This document shows positions 19,821 to 27,914 of a stretch of 64,000 nt of DNA, piece by piece. The stretch is from the NCBI GenBank assembly GCA_902763335.1, contig CACWRR010000002.1:62001-126000 (forward strand), in the 5' to 3' direction. A model generated the notes under the pieces. The model worked only from the letters and a program-made list of their open reading frames with translations, was not told where the DNA came from and ran no database searches. Origin of the DNA: an uncultured Lachnospiraceae bacterium. Lineage in GTDB: Bacteria > Bacillota > Clostridia > Lachnospirales > Lachnospiraceae. A program made the translations under genes and the position numbers. Numbering within the stretch: position 1 is the stretch's first letter; every line of letters begins with the position of its first letter.

Positions 19821-21362
19821 ATGAGTAAGAAACCAACAGTATTAATGATTCTTGATGGTTATGGATTGAATGACAGGACAGAAGGCAATGCGGTTGCACT
19901 TGCAAAAACACCTGTTATGGATAAACTTATGAAAGAATATCCGTTTGTTAAAGGATATGCAAGCGGAATGGCAGTAGGACTTCCTGACGGACAGATGGGT
20001 AACTCAGAAGTAGGACACCTTAACATGGGTGCAGGAAGAATTGTATATCAGGAACTTACAAGAATTACAAAATCTATTCAGGATGGCGATTTCTTTGAAA
20101 ATGAAGGATTAATGGCAGCCATGAATAATGTAAAGGTAAATAATTCTGCACTTCATCTTTTCGGTTTATTATCAGACGGAGGAGTTCACAGTCATAATAC
20201 ACATTTATACGGACTTCTTGAGATGGCAAAGAAAAATGGCATTGATAAAGTATATGTACATGCATTCTTAGACGGTAGAGATACAGCACCGACATCAGGT
20301 AAAGGTTTTATGCAGGAACTCTGTGATAAAATGCAGGAAATCGGTGTAGGACAGGTTGCAACTGTATCGGGACGTTATTATGCCATGGACAGAGATAATA
20401 ACTGGGACAGAATAGAAAAGGCATATGATGCCATAACAAAGGGCGAGGGTGATAAAGCATCAGACCCTGTTCAGGCTATTGCAGATTCATATGCAAAAGA
20501 TGTTAATGACGAATTTGTTGTACCTGTTGTTATCGAGAATGACGGAAAGCCTGTAGCTACTGTAAATGATAAGGATTCGATTATATTCTTTAATTTCAGA
20601 CCGGACAGAGCAAGACAGATGACAAGAGCATTCTGTATTGATGACTTTGACGGATTCAACAGAGGAGCAAGAAAAGATGTAACATTCGTATGCTTTACAG
20701 AGTATGATGTTACTATTCCTAATAAAGAGATTGCATTTAAGAAGGTATCTATAACAAACACATTTGGTGAATTTATTGCAAATAACGGAATGAAACAGGC
20801 GAGAATAGCAGAGACAGAGAAATATGCTCATGTAACCTTCTTCTTTAACGGTGGTGTCGAGGAACCGAACGCTAATGAGGACAGAATACTTGTAAATTCT
20901 CCTAAATATGTACCGACATATGATAAGAAGCCGAGAATGAGTGCTTATACAGTTTGTGATAAATTGTGTGAAGCAATTACAGGTGGCGAATATGATGTTA
21001 TTATCTGTAATTTTGCAAACCCTGATATGGTAGGACATACAGGTGTTGTAGAGGCAGCAATAAATGCCATTGAGGTTATAGACCAGTGTGTTGGTGAAGT
21101 TGTAGAATTTATCAAACAGGTTGACGGACAGTTATTTATCTGTGCTGATCATGGTAATGCAGAGCAGCTTATTGATTATGAGACAGGCGGAAGCTATACG
21201 GCACATACAACAAATCCTGTTCCTTTTATTCTTGTAAATGCAGATTCGGCATACAAGCTTCGTGAAGGCGGATGCCTTGCTGATATTGCACCTACACTTA
21301 TTGAACTTATGGGAATGGAACAGCCTGAGGAAATGACAGGAAAATCTCTTCTTGTAAAATAA
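19821..21362 (+). CDS. gpmI: Phosphoglycerate mutase, cofactor-independent
   Basis: 513-residue metal-dependent mutase of the alkaline phosphatase superfamily that converts 3- to 2-phosphoglycerate. First metal motif MILDGYG (about residue 9), the phosphoserine site GNSEVGHLNMGAGR (about residue 60), HSHNTHLYGL (about 120), RPDRARQMTRAF (about 258), and C-terminal ICADHGNAEQL (about 440). Length is normal. ATG preceded by AAAGGAGACATAG. Precedes eno by 85 bases. Confidence 0.98.
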   Translation: MSKKPTVLMILDGYGLNDRTEGNAVALAKTPVMDKLMKEYPFVKGYASGMAVGLPDGQMGNSEVGHLNMGAGRIVYQELTRITKSIQDGDFFENEGLMAAMNNVKVNNSALHLFGLLSDGGVHSHNTHLYGLLEMAKKNGIDKVYVHAFLDGRDTAPTSGKGFMQELCDKMQEIGVGQVATVSGRYYAMDRDNNWDRIEKAYDAITKGEGDKASDPVQAIADSYAKDVNDEFVVPVVIENDGKPVATVNDKDSIIFFNFRPDRARQMTRAFCIDDFDGFNRGARKDVTFVCFTEYDVTIPNKEIAFKKVSITNTFGEFIANNGMKQARIAETEKYAHVTFFFNGGVEEPNANEDRILVNSPKYVPTYDKKPRMSAYTVCDKLCEAITGGEYDVIICNFANPDMVGHTGVVEAAINAIEVIDQCVGEVVEFIKQVDGQLFICADHGNAEQLIDYETGGSYTAHTTNPVPFILVNADSAYKLREGGCLADIAPTLIELMGMEQPEEMTGKSLLVK

Positions 21363-21384
21363 ATAATTAGCATAAATTGAACTT

Positions 21385-21445
21385 AAACAGGTCATACTTA
21401 TTTTGTGATATTACATTATTTTATCTAAAATAAGGAGGCCTGTTT
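21385..21445 (+). promoter_or_regulatory. Long-range hairpin that takes in the eno ribosome site
   Basis: AAACAGGTC (21385-21393) can pair with GGCCTGTTT (21437-21445), 9 pairs including one G-U. The 3' arm overlaps the last two G of the eno GGAGG (21434-21438), and TTTTT runs into the ATG. It could be a translation-blocking fold or an attenuator; the 43-base loop makes it uncertain. Confidence 0.4.
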
Positions 21446-21447
21446 TT

Positions 21448-22731
21448 ATGTATAAATATTGCGAAATTATTGATGTACATGGAAGAGAAGTACTTGATTC
21501 CAGAGGAAATCCCACTGTGGAGGCAGAAGTTATAATTGATGGCGGATATTGTGGGAGTGCGTGTGTTCCGTCAGGAGCTTCTACAGGAAGATTCGAGGCA
21601 GTAGAACTGAGAGATGACAAAAAGAGATATAATGGTAAAGGTGTTGAGAAGGCCGTTTTAAATGTGAATATGGAGCTTGCAGAATCTATTATACATGAGA
21701 ATGCACTTAACCAGTTTCAGATAGACAGAATGTTAATCGAGGCTGATGGATCTTCAAATAAGGAGCATCTTGGTGCAAATGCCGTGCTCGGTGTTTCAAT
21801 GGCAGTAGCACATGCGGCAGCAAAGGCAATGGACATTCCATTATACAGATATCTTGGAGGGGTGTCGGCAAGAAGACTGCCGGTACCAATGATGAATATT
21901 ATAAACGGAGGGGCACATTCTGATAATTCGATTGACTGTCAGGAATTTATGATATTGCCTATGGGAGCATCATGTTTTAGAGAGGGATTAAGGTGGTGTG
22001 CTGAGGTATATCAGGTATTAAAGGAACTGTTAAAGAAAAACGGAATGTCTGTCTCTGTAGGAGATGAAGGTGGATTTGCGCCTAATCTTTCCGGCGAGGA
22101 AGAGGCACTTGAATATATAATAAAGGCAATTGAGAGTGCCGGATATACTGCCGGCAGGGGAAAAGATTTTATGATATCGCTTGACGTGGCGGCATCAGAG
22201 TGGAAAAGTGATGTAAAAGGAAGATATGTACTGCCAAAACAGAATACAACATTTGAAACGGATGAATTAATAGAAATATGGTCAAACATGTGTGATAAAT
22301 ATCCTATTTTTTCGATTGAGGACCCGTTAGACGAGGAGGACTGGGATGGCTGGAAAAAAATCACACAAAAACTCGGAAGTAAAATCAGGCTTGTTGGTGA
22401 CGATTTGTTTGTAACGAATACTAAAAGGCTGAAAAAAGGAATAAAAGAAAAATCAGGCAATGCAATTCTTATAAAGCCGAATCAGATAGGAACGGTTATG
22501 GAGACCTTTAAGGCTGTGCAGATGGCACAGAGACACGGATTTATTGGGATAATGTCACACCGTTCGGGAGAAACAGAGGATACGACCATAGCGGATATGG
22601 CAGTGGCATTAAATACAGGGTATATAAAAACAGGTGCTCCATGCAGAGGTGAAAGGACTGCCAAATACAACAGACTTCTTAGGATAGAGGAGGAACTCGG
22701 AGACATGGCAGTATACGGTACAGGAAAGTAA
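21448..22731 (+). CDS. eno: Enolase
   Basis: Converts 2-phosphoglycerate to phosphoenolpyruvate. 427 residues. N-terminal signature [13 protein letters not shown] (about 14-26), GASTG substrate loop, metal ligands D in [11 protein letters not shown] in [11 protein letters not shown] and D in VGDDLFVTN, catalytic lysine in [10 protein letters not shown] (about 340) and SHRSGETED (about 370). Start follows AAGGAGGCCTG. It is a later-diverged member in style: codon use is less biased than in gap or pgk. A longer 3' end than many enolases is not seen. Confidence 0.97.
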   Translation: MYKYCEIIDVHGREVLDSRGNPTVEAEVIIDGGYCGSACVPSGASTGRFEAVELRDDKKRYNGKGVEKAVLNVNMELAESIIHENALNQFQIDRMLIEADGSSNKEHLGANAVLGVSMAVAHAAAKAMDIPLYRYLGGVSARRLPVPMMNIINGGAHSDNSIDCQEFMILPMGASCFREGLRWCAEVYQVLKELLKKNGMSVSVGDEGGFAPNLSGEEEALEYIIKAIESAGYTAGRGKDFMISLDVAASEWKSDVKGRYVLPKQNTTFETDELIEIWSNMCDKYPIFSIEDPLDEEDWDGWKKITQKLGSKIRLVGDDLFVTNTKRLKKGIKEKSGNAILIKPNQIGTVMETFKAVQMAQRHGFIGIMSHRSGETEDTTIADMAVALNTGYIKTGAPCRGERTAKYNRLLRIEEELGDMAVYGTGK

Positions 22732-22749
22732 ATATACAGTAAAATATGC

Positions 22750-22781
22750 ACACGCAGACCCGGATAAGGAGTTCTGCGTGT
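22750..22781 (+). terminator. Possible terminator-like hairpin after eno
   Basis: ACACGCAGA/TCTGCGTGT, 9 pairs, 14-base loop. No U-tract follows (ATTAAAAAT), so termination may be weak or factor-assisted. Confidence 0.5.
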
Positions 22782-22810
22782 ATTAAAAATAAATAATTTA
22801 CATATTTTCC

Positions 22811-22839
22811 TTGCCTATGGCTTAAATGTGTGCTATACT
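22811..22839 (+). promoter_or_regulatory. Sigma-A promoter of the aldolase-family gene
   Basis: TTGCCT (22811-22816), 17-base spacer, TATACT (22834-22839). Confidence 0.6.
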
Positions 22840-22888
22840 TTAACACGTTAAAGGAACAAAGAATAAAAAGTAATAAACGGAGGACAAC

Positions 22889-23860
22889 ATGGGACAGAAA
22901 GGTGATTTATTAACTGTTAGAGAAGACGTGAGAGTATTGGATGCCACTATAAGAGATGGTGGACTTGTAAATGATTTTTATTTTTCAGATGAATTCGTTA
23001 AGGCACTTTATGAAATGAACGTAAAGGCCGGCGTTGATTATATGGAATTAGGATATAAGGCTTCAAAGGATCAGTTTGATGTTAATAAATTTGGTAAGTG
23101 GAAGTTCTGTAATGACGATGATATCAGAGCAATAGTCGGAGAAAATGATACAAAACTTAAATTATCCATTATGGCAGATGTAGGAAGATGCGATTATAAG
23201 GAAGATATACATTCAAGGGATGAAAGTCCGCTTGACATGATAAGAGTTGCTACATATATCAACACAATGCCTGAGGCACTTTCTATGATAGAGGATGCTT
23301 ATAACAAAGGTTACGAGACTACATGTAACATTATGGCTATTTCAAATGCACAGGAAGCTGATGTGAAGAAAGCACTTGAGATGCTTGGAAAATCTCCGGT
23401 TGATGCAATTTACATCGTAGACAGCTATGGTTCATTATATCCGGAACAGATAAGAAGAATAAGTGATTTATATTTAGAAGAAACTGAAAAATACGGTAAA
23501 AAGATTGGAATTCATGCGCATAACAATCAGCAGTGTGCCTTTGCAAATACTATAGAGTCACTTGCACAGGGTGTAAGTTTCCTTGATGCCACAGTATGCG
23601 GAATGGGTCGTGGAGCAGGTAACTGTGCTCTTGAAGCACTTGTAGGATTCCTTAAAAATCCGGAATACAGACTTGATCCGATTCTTAGATTTATGGAAAA
23701 ATATATGGTAGAGACAAGAAAGAAATCTGTATGGGGATATGATATTCCTTATCTTCTTACAGGTCTTACAGATCAGCACCCGCGTACAGCAATTGCAGCA
23801 GTAAAAGAGGGAGATACAAAGTATCTTGATTTTTACAATATGATTCTTGAGAGAGATTAA
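22889..23860 (+). CDS. DRE-TIM metallolyase/aldolase-family protein
   Basis: 323 residues. The N-terminal VLDATIRDGGLVND (about 18-31) is the metal/catalytic start of the HMG-CoA lyase/oxovalerate aldolase superfamily; IGIHAHNNQQCAFAN (about 211-225) gives the two metal histidines and GMGRGAGN (about 239) the glycine loop. This predicts a divalent-metal Claisen-type aldolase or lyase. It lacks an LeuA-like regulatory domain, and no acetaldehyde dehydrogenase partner is adjacent, so catabolic 4-hydroxy-2-oxovalerate cleavage is unlikely. Substrate unknown. Monocistronic with own promoter and terminator. Confidence 0.82.
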   Translation: MGQKGDLLTVREDVRVLDATIRDGGLVNDFYFSDEFVKALYEMNVKAGVDYMELGYKASKDQFDVNKFGKWKFCNDDDIRAIVGENDTKLKLSIMADVGRCDYKEDIHSRDESPLDMIRVATYINTMPEALSMIEDAYNKGYETTCNIMAISNAQEADVKKALEMLGKSPVDAIYIVDSYGSLYPEQIRRISDLYLEETEKYGKKIGIHAHNNQQCAFANTIESLAQGVSFLDATVCGMGRGAGNCALEALVGFLKNPEYRLDPILRFMEKYMVETRKKSVWGYDIPYLLTGLTDQHPRTAIAAVKEGDTKYLDFYNMILERD

Positions 23861-23869
23861 TAACACATG

Positions 23870-23907
23870 GCGGTTTGTGACAGAGATGTTACAAACCGCT
23901 TTTTTTT
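23870..23907 (+). terminator. Intrinsic terminator of the aldolase-family gene
   Basis: GCGGTTTGT/ACAAACCGC, 9 pairs, followed by eight T. Confidence 0.92.
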
Positions 23908-23958
23908 ATGCGTTCCCTGTGATATACTTTTATAAAAACAAAAGCAGGTGAATGGAAA

Positions 23959-25161
23959 ATGTCAGAGGACAGAGATAAAGTAGAAGAATTGTTAAATAAG
24001 ATTATTGATAAAGATTTTGTATCTGCTACAATTAGCGGAAAACGAGCAAAATCGTATGAAACTGACAAGGTTAAATTAAGATTAATATCAGTAAAAGATA
24101 AATATTTAATACAGATAACGGAATATACGGGTACAAAAGTTTTTCATAAAAATGTAGAATTTCCGGATGCAGTCCGGTATATAACCGAAAATATAACGGG
24201 TAATTTCAGACAGTGCCAGATTGATACCAAAACCAACAGTTACAGTATAATATCAAGTAAAAAAGGAAAAATTAATGTAAAAGCAAGAAAGCAGGATAAA
24301 GTGACAGGCGATGTAAATGTATCGCATAACAAGAAAAAGAATTATTTACTGCCGGAAGGCGAACCGGTAGACTTTCTTGTTGAACTCGGCGTAATGAATA
24401 ATGAGGGGTATGTTATCAAGGCTAAATATGACAAGTTCAGACAGATAAACAGATTTATAGAATTTGTTGAAGATGTTGTAAAAAAACTTCCGGCAAAGAG
24501 AGAGGTTAAAATAATTGATTTCGGATGTGGAAAGTCATATCTTACATTTGCATTATATTATTATCTTAAGGTAAAAAAGCAGATGGATGTTAATATTACG
24601 GGACTTGACCTTAAGGCAGACGTAATAGAAAAATGTAATAATCTTGCCAAGAAGCTTGGCTATGAAAAGCTGGAATTTTTAAATGGAGATATAGCGAACT
24701 ATGAGGGAACGGACAGCGTTGACATGGTTGTTACACTACATGCATGTGATACTGCCACGGATTATGCACTGGCAAAGGCCGTAAAGTGGAATGTAAGAGT
24801 TATAATGTCTGTTCCGTGCTGCCAGCATGAGATTAACAGACAGATAAAAAATGATTTATTAAATCCTGTTTTAAAATACGGAATATTAAAGGAAAGAATG
24901 TCGGCACTTATAACAGACGGTATCAGGGCGGGATTGCTTGAAGAGAATGGTTATGACACGCAGATACTTGAATTTATTGATATGGAGCATACCCCTAAGA
25001 ATCTTCTGATAAGGGCAGTGAGGAGAAATCTATCAATTGGCATGAAAGAAGGAAAAACAGTATCTGACAGAGAAAAAAATTCAGCCGGTTTAATTGAAAT
25101 GATGAATGAACTTCATGTGACACCTACACTTGCCGGTCTGTTGAATGATGATTTAAAATAA
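23959..25161 (+). CDS. SAM-dependent methyltransferase (Methyltransf_32-like)
   Basis: 400 residues with an N-terminal extension of about 160 residues and a class I methyltransferase core: motif I VKIIDFGCGKSYLTFAL (about 189-205), acidic post-II ITGLDLKADVIEKC (about 215), and VVTLHACDTATDYAL (about 257) followed by MSVPCCQHEIN (about 283). The HACD and PCCQH motifs match the family that includes eukaryotic METTL25/RRNAD1 (established family knowledge); substrate in bacteria is unknown, possibly RNA or protein. ATG is preceded by AGCAGGTGAATGG. The gene precedes secG, which has its own promoter. Confidence 0.85.
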   Translation: MSEDRDKVEELLNKIIDKDFVSATISGKRAKSYETDKVKLRLISVKDKYLIQITEYTGTKVFHKNVEFPDAVRYITENITGNFRQCQIDTKTNSYSIISSKKGKINVKARKQDKVTGDVNVSHNKKKNYLLPEGEPVDFLVELGVMNNEGYVIKAKYDKFRQINRFIEFVEDVVKKLPAKREVKIIDFGCGKSYLTFALYYYLKVKKQMDVNITGLDLKADVIEKCNNLAKKLGYEKLEFLNGDIANYEGTDSVDMVVTLHACDTATDYALAKAVKWNVRVIMSVPCCQHEINRQIKNDLLNPVLKYGILKERMSALITDGIRAGLLEENGYDTQILEFIDMEHTPKNLLIRAVRRNLSIGMKEGKTVSDREKNSAGLIEMMNELHVTPTLAGLLNDDLK

Positions 25162-25164
25162 GAC

Positions 25165-25193
25165 TTGCTATATGTATATGAATGTGGTACAAT
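25165..25193 (+). promoter_or_regulatory. Sigma-A promoter for secG
   Basis: TTGCTA (25165-25170), 17-base spacer, TACAAT (25188-25193). Confidence 0.65.
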
Positions 25194-25248
25194 ATATCTG
25201 TTGCTTTTTAAAAAAATATAGAACATGTATCTTATAGGAGGTGTAATT

Positions 25249-25485
25249 GTGGTTAAAACAATTTTGACAATAGTTTTCGTTATTATCGGACTTATTCTTA
25301 CAGTTATTGTATTAATGCAGGAGAGTAAATCTGCAGGTCTTACAGGAGCTATCAGTGGAGTTGCTGATACATATTGGGGCAAGAATAAGGGACGTTCGAT
25401 GGAAGGTGCTTTAGAGAAGGCAACTAAGATTCTTGCAGTACTTTTCCTTGTGATAGCGCTTGTACTTAATTGCAAATTCTTATAA
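25249..25485 (+). CDS. secG: Protein translocase subunit SecG
   Basis: 78 residues with two membrane helices (about 4-22 and 55-75) linked by a polar loop (ESKSAGLTGAISG) that is the family hallmark. It joins SecY and SecE in the export channel. I chose the GTG at 25249, which follows AGGAGG with 7-base spacing, over the ATG at 25225, which lies upstream of the ribosome site. Unlike many Firmicutes, no rnr or smpB follows; a terminator ends the unit. Confidence 0.92.
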   Translation: MVKTILTIVFVIIGLILTVIVLMQESKSAGLTGAISGVADTYWGKNKGRSMEGALEKATKILAVLFLVIALVLNCKFL

Positions 25486-25498
25486 GATTGGGAATATA

Positions 25499-25530
25499 GC
25501 AGTTCTGAATTATCAGAGCTGCTTTTTTTT
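25499..25530 (+). terminator. Intrinsic terminator of secG
   Basis: GCAGTTCTG/CAGAGCTGC stem (one G-U pair), short loop, eight T. Confidence 0.92.
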
Positions 25531-25666
25531 ATGCAACGGACAAAATGAACCACAATGCTTTTATGATGGAAAAATTTATCAACCTGAATTTGATTTTAAT
25601 TGTATAAATAAATCTTAATCCGTAAATCATTTTTATTATGAAACGATAAGACGGAGGAAATGTAAA

Positions 25667-26443
25667 ATGGCACTTTATAAGGTTGAAATATGTGGTGTTA
25701 ACACATCAAAACTCCCACTACTGAAAAATGAGGAAAAAGAACAATTATGGGACAGAATTGATAATGGTGATACAGCAGCAAGAGAAACATTTATAAAGGG
25801 CAACTTAAGACTTGTTCTGAGCATTATACAGAGATTTTCCAATAGTAATGAAAACGTTGATGATTTATTTCAGATTGGATGTATAGGACTTATGAAAGCT
25901 ATTGATAATTTTGACCGTACCCTTAATGTGAAATTCTCAACATATGCAGTTCCTATGATAATAGGTGAAATCAGAAGGTATTTAAGAGATAACAATTCAA
26001 TACGAGTAAGCCGTTCTCTCAGGGATACAGCATATAAGGCAATATATGCAAAGGAGAACTTTGTAAGAAAAAATCAGAAAGAACCTACAGTAACTGAAAT
26101 TGCCAGTGAAATAGGTATAGCAAAAGAAGAAGTTGTATATGCTCTTGATGCCATACAGAGTCCGGTGTCATTATATGAACCCGTTTATTCGGAGGGAGGA
26201 GACACACTGTATGTTATGGATCAGATTAGCGATAAGAAGAGCAGGGAAGATAACTGGGTTCAGAATCTGGCATTGAGTGATGCCATAAAACGACTGCCTG
26301 AACGTGAAAAAAATATTATAGAGCTTCGTTTTTATAAAGGCAGAACACAGATGGAAGTTGCGGATGAGATAGGAATATCGCAGGCACAGGTGAGCAGACT
26401 TGAAAAAAATGCATTAAAAAGTATGAAAAATTATCTGTCATAA
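25667..26443 (+). CDS. sigG: RNA polymerase sporulation sigma factor SigG
   Basis: 258 residues. The N-terminus KVEICGVNTSKLPLLKNEEK is the SigG signature, distinguishing it from SigF. Region 2 contains NLRLVLSIIQRFSN, DDLFQIGCIGLMKAIDNFD and FSTYAVPMIIGEIRRYLRDN; region 4 ends TQMEVADEIGISQAQVSRLE, the helix-turn-helix for the -35 box. SigG drives late forespore transcription, so the organism is a spore former. ATG follows ACGGAGGAAATG. ylmC and nrdR follow in the order known from Clostridia, but sigE is not in the immediate upstream region. Confidence 0.97.
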   Translation: MALYKVEICGVNTSKLPLLKNEEKEQLWDRIDNGDTAARETFIKGNLRLVLSIIQRFSNSNENVDDLFQIGCIGLMKAIDNFDRTLNVKFSTYAVPMIIGEIRRYLRDNNSIRVSRSLRDTAYKAIYAKENFVRKNQKEPTVTEIASEIGIAKEEVVYALDAIQSPVSLYEPVYSEGGDTLYVMDQISDKKSREDNWVQNLALSDAIKRLPEREKNIIELRFYKGRTQMEVADEIGISQAQVSRLEKNALKSMKNYLS

Positions 26444-26470
26444 TATACTGTAAAAAAAGGATTGCTTTTC

Positions 26471-26731
26471 ATGAGAATATATGATTTAAAGCAAAAGGAA
26501 GTAATAAACGAATGTGACTGTAAACGGCTGGGATATGTAAATGACATTATATTTAATGAATGTACAGGGTGCATAGAAGCAATAGTTGTACCGGGACCGG
26601 GAAAGATATGTGGAGTTTTTGGACGTGATACAGAGTACATTATACCATTTAAATGCATATGTCAGATAGGTGATGATATTGTTCTTGTGAATGTGTGTGT
26701 TGAAGAGGTTCTAAAAAAATGTAAGTATTAG
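26471..26731 (+). CDS. ylmC: YlmC/YmxH family sporulation protein (PRC-barrel)
   Basis: 86 residues, a PRC-barrel fold protein beginning MRIYDLKQKEVINECDCKRLG. In Bacillus it lies next to sigG; its role is unknown but linked to sporulation (family knowledge). The ATG at 26471 follows AAAGGATTGC and is preferred to a TTG 9 bases earlier. It lies 27 bases after sigG, so co-transcription is likely. Confidence 0.9.
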   Translation: MRIYDLKQKEVINECDCKRLGYVNDIIFNECTGCIEAIVVPGPGKICGVFGRDTEYIIPFKCICQIGDDIVLVNVCVEEVLKKCKY

Positions 26732-26815
26732 CTTGACCAAAATATAAATTCAAATTATAATCCTCATTAGAAAATATGCATAAGCATTGAATTATAATAT
26801 ATGGAGGAAAAGTAA

Positions 26816-27268
26816 ATGAAATGTCCGTTTTGTGGTCAGGAAGATACAAAGGTTATAGATTCAAGACCGGCTGATGACAACTGTTCAATCAGACGAAGAA
26901 GACAGTGTGAAAAGTGCAAAAAAAGGTTTACAACATATGAGAAAATAGAAACAATACCGTTGGTAGTAATCAAAAAAGATAATACAAGGGAACCGTATGA
27001 CCGGTCGAAAATAGAGGCGGGAATATTCAGATCATGCCATAAACGACCGGTTTCGGTTGAAGAAATAAATAAGCTTATAGACGAAATTGAGAATGAAATA
27101 TTTAATCTGGAGCAGAGAGAAGTAAAGAGTTCTGATATAGGTGAGATAGTTATGGACAAGCTGAAGAATTTTGAAGCCGTTGCATATGTGAGATTTGCAT
27201 CTGTATACAGAGAATTTAAGGATGTAAACACATTTATGGATGAGCTGAAAAAACTTTTAGATAAATAA
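26816..27268 (+). CDS. nrdR: Transcriptional repressor NrdR
   Basis: 150 residues. N-terminal zinc ribbon (CPFC at residues 3-6 and CEKC at 31-34, with RRRRQCEKC preceding it) and a C-terminal ATP-cone domain (about 46-140). NrdR represses ribonucleotide reductase genes by binding NrdR boxes when dATP is high. Its own targets are not in this window. ATG follows GGAGGAAAAGTAA. Conserved neighbour of sigG-ylmC in Clostridia. Confidence 0.97.
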   Translation: MKCPFCGQEDTKVIDSRPADDNCSIRRRRQCEKCKKRFTTYEKIETIPLVVIKKDNTREPYDRSKIEAGIFRSCHKRPVSVEEINKLIDEIENEIFNLEQREVKSSDIGEIVMDKLKNFEAVAYVRFASVYREFKDVNTFMDELKKLLDK

Positions 27269-27301
27269 CAGTCATAAATATATGAAAGGAACAGGAAAAA
27301 T

Positions 27302-27811
27302 ATGAGTATATTATCCCGCTTTTATCCGGATGAATGCAGAGAATCTGTATACACAATGGATTTTGAAGGATATTATCATGAAGGATATAAAGGAATATTG
27401 TTTGATATAGACAATACACTTGTGCCTCATGGAGCACCTTCACAGAAAAAGGCTGAACAGTTGTTTGAAAAATTAAGAAAAATCGGATTTGATACATGTC
27501 TTATTTCAAACAATAAAGAGCCGAGGGTTAAACCCTTTGCGGATGCCGTAAAATCAAAGTACATATTTAATGCACACAAGCCTTCGGCAAAAAATTATAT
27601 AAAAGCAATGAAAATTATGGGTACGACGGCAGAAAATACACTTTTTGTAGGAGATCAGATATTTACAGATGTTTACGGGGCAAAAAAAGCCGGAATACAT
27701 TCTGTTCTTGTAAAGCCGATTCATCCTAAGGAAGAAATCCAGATAGTCCTTAAGAGAAAGCTTGAAAAAATCGTTCTGACATCTTATAACAGGCATTTAA
27801 ATAAAGTTTAA
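27302..27811 (+). CDS. yqeG: YqeG family HAD IIIA phosphatase
   Basis: 169 residues, HAD superfamily. The catalytic loop is GILFDIDNTLVP (about 31-42), then a Thr/Ser motif CLISNNKE (about 68), K in AKNYIKAM, and the acidic GDQIFTDVYGAKKAG motif (about 118-132). Substrate unknown; the family resembles phosphatidylglycerophosphatase GEP4. In Bacillus it sits with yqeH and aroE; here it sits just before a giant surface protein, then aroE. Confidence 0.9.
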   Translation: MSILSRFYPDECRESVYTMDFEGYYHEGYKGILFDIDNTLVPHGAPSQKKAEQLFEKLRKIGFDTCLISNNKEPRVKPFADAVKSKYIFNAHKPSAKNYIKAMKIMGTTAENTLFVGDQIFTDVYGAKKAGIHSVLVKPIHPKEEIQIVLKRKLEKIVLTSYNRHLNKV

Positions 27812-27835
27812 TCCTATAATTTTTTTATTATATTC

Positions 27836-27864
27836 TTGTATAAATTGGCTGTATTGTGTATAAT
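27836..27864 (+). promoter_or_regulatory. Sigma-A promoter of the Ig-like giant protein gene
   Basis: TTGTAT (27836-27841), 17-base spacer, TATAAT (27859-27864). Confidence 0.65.
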
Positions 27865-27914
27865 TAAAGAGCGTAGTTTGTTAAAAATCAATATAAAATT
27901 AAAGGAGGAAAATA

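Noticed and set aside
20487-21038. 183-codon reverse frame inside gpmI
   Set aside because: Antisense shadow of gpmI with cysteine/tyrosine-rich composition typical of a reversed coding strand.
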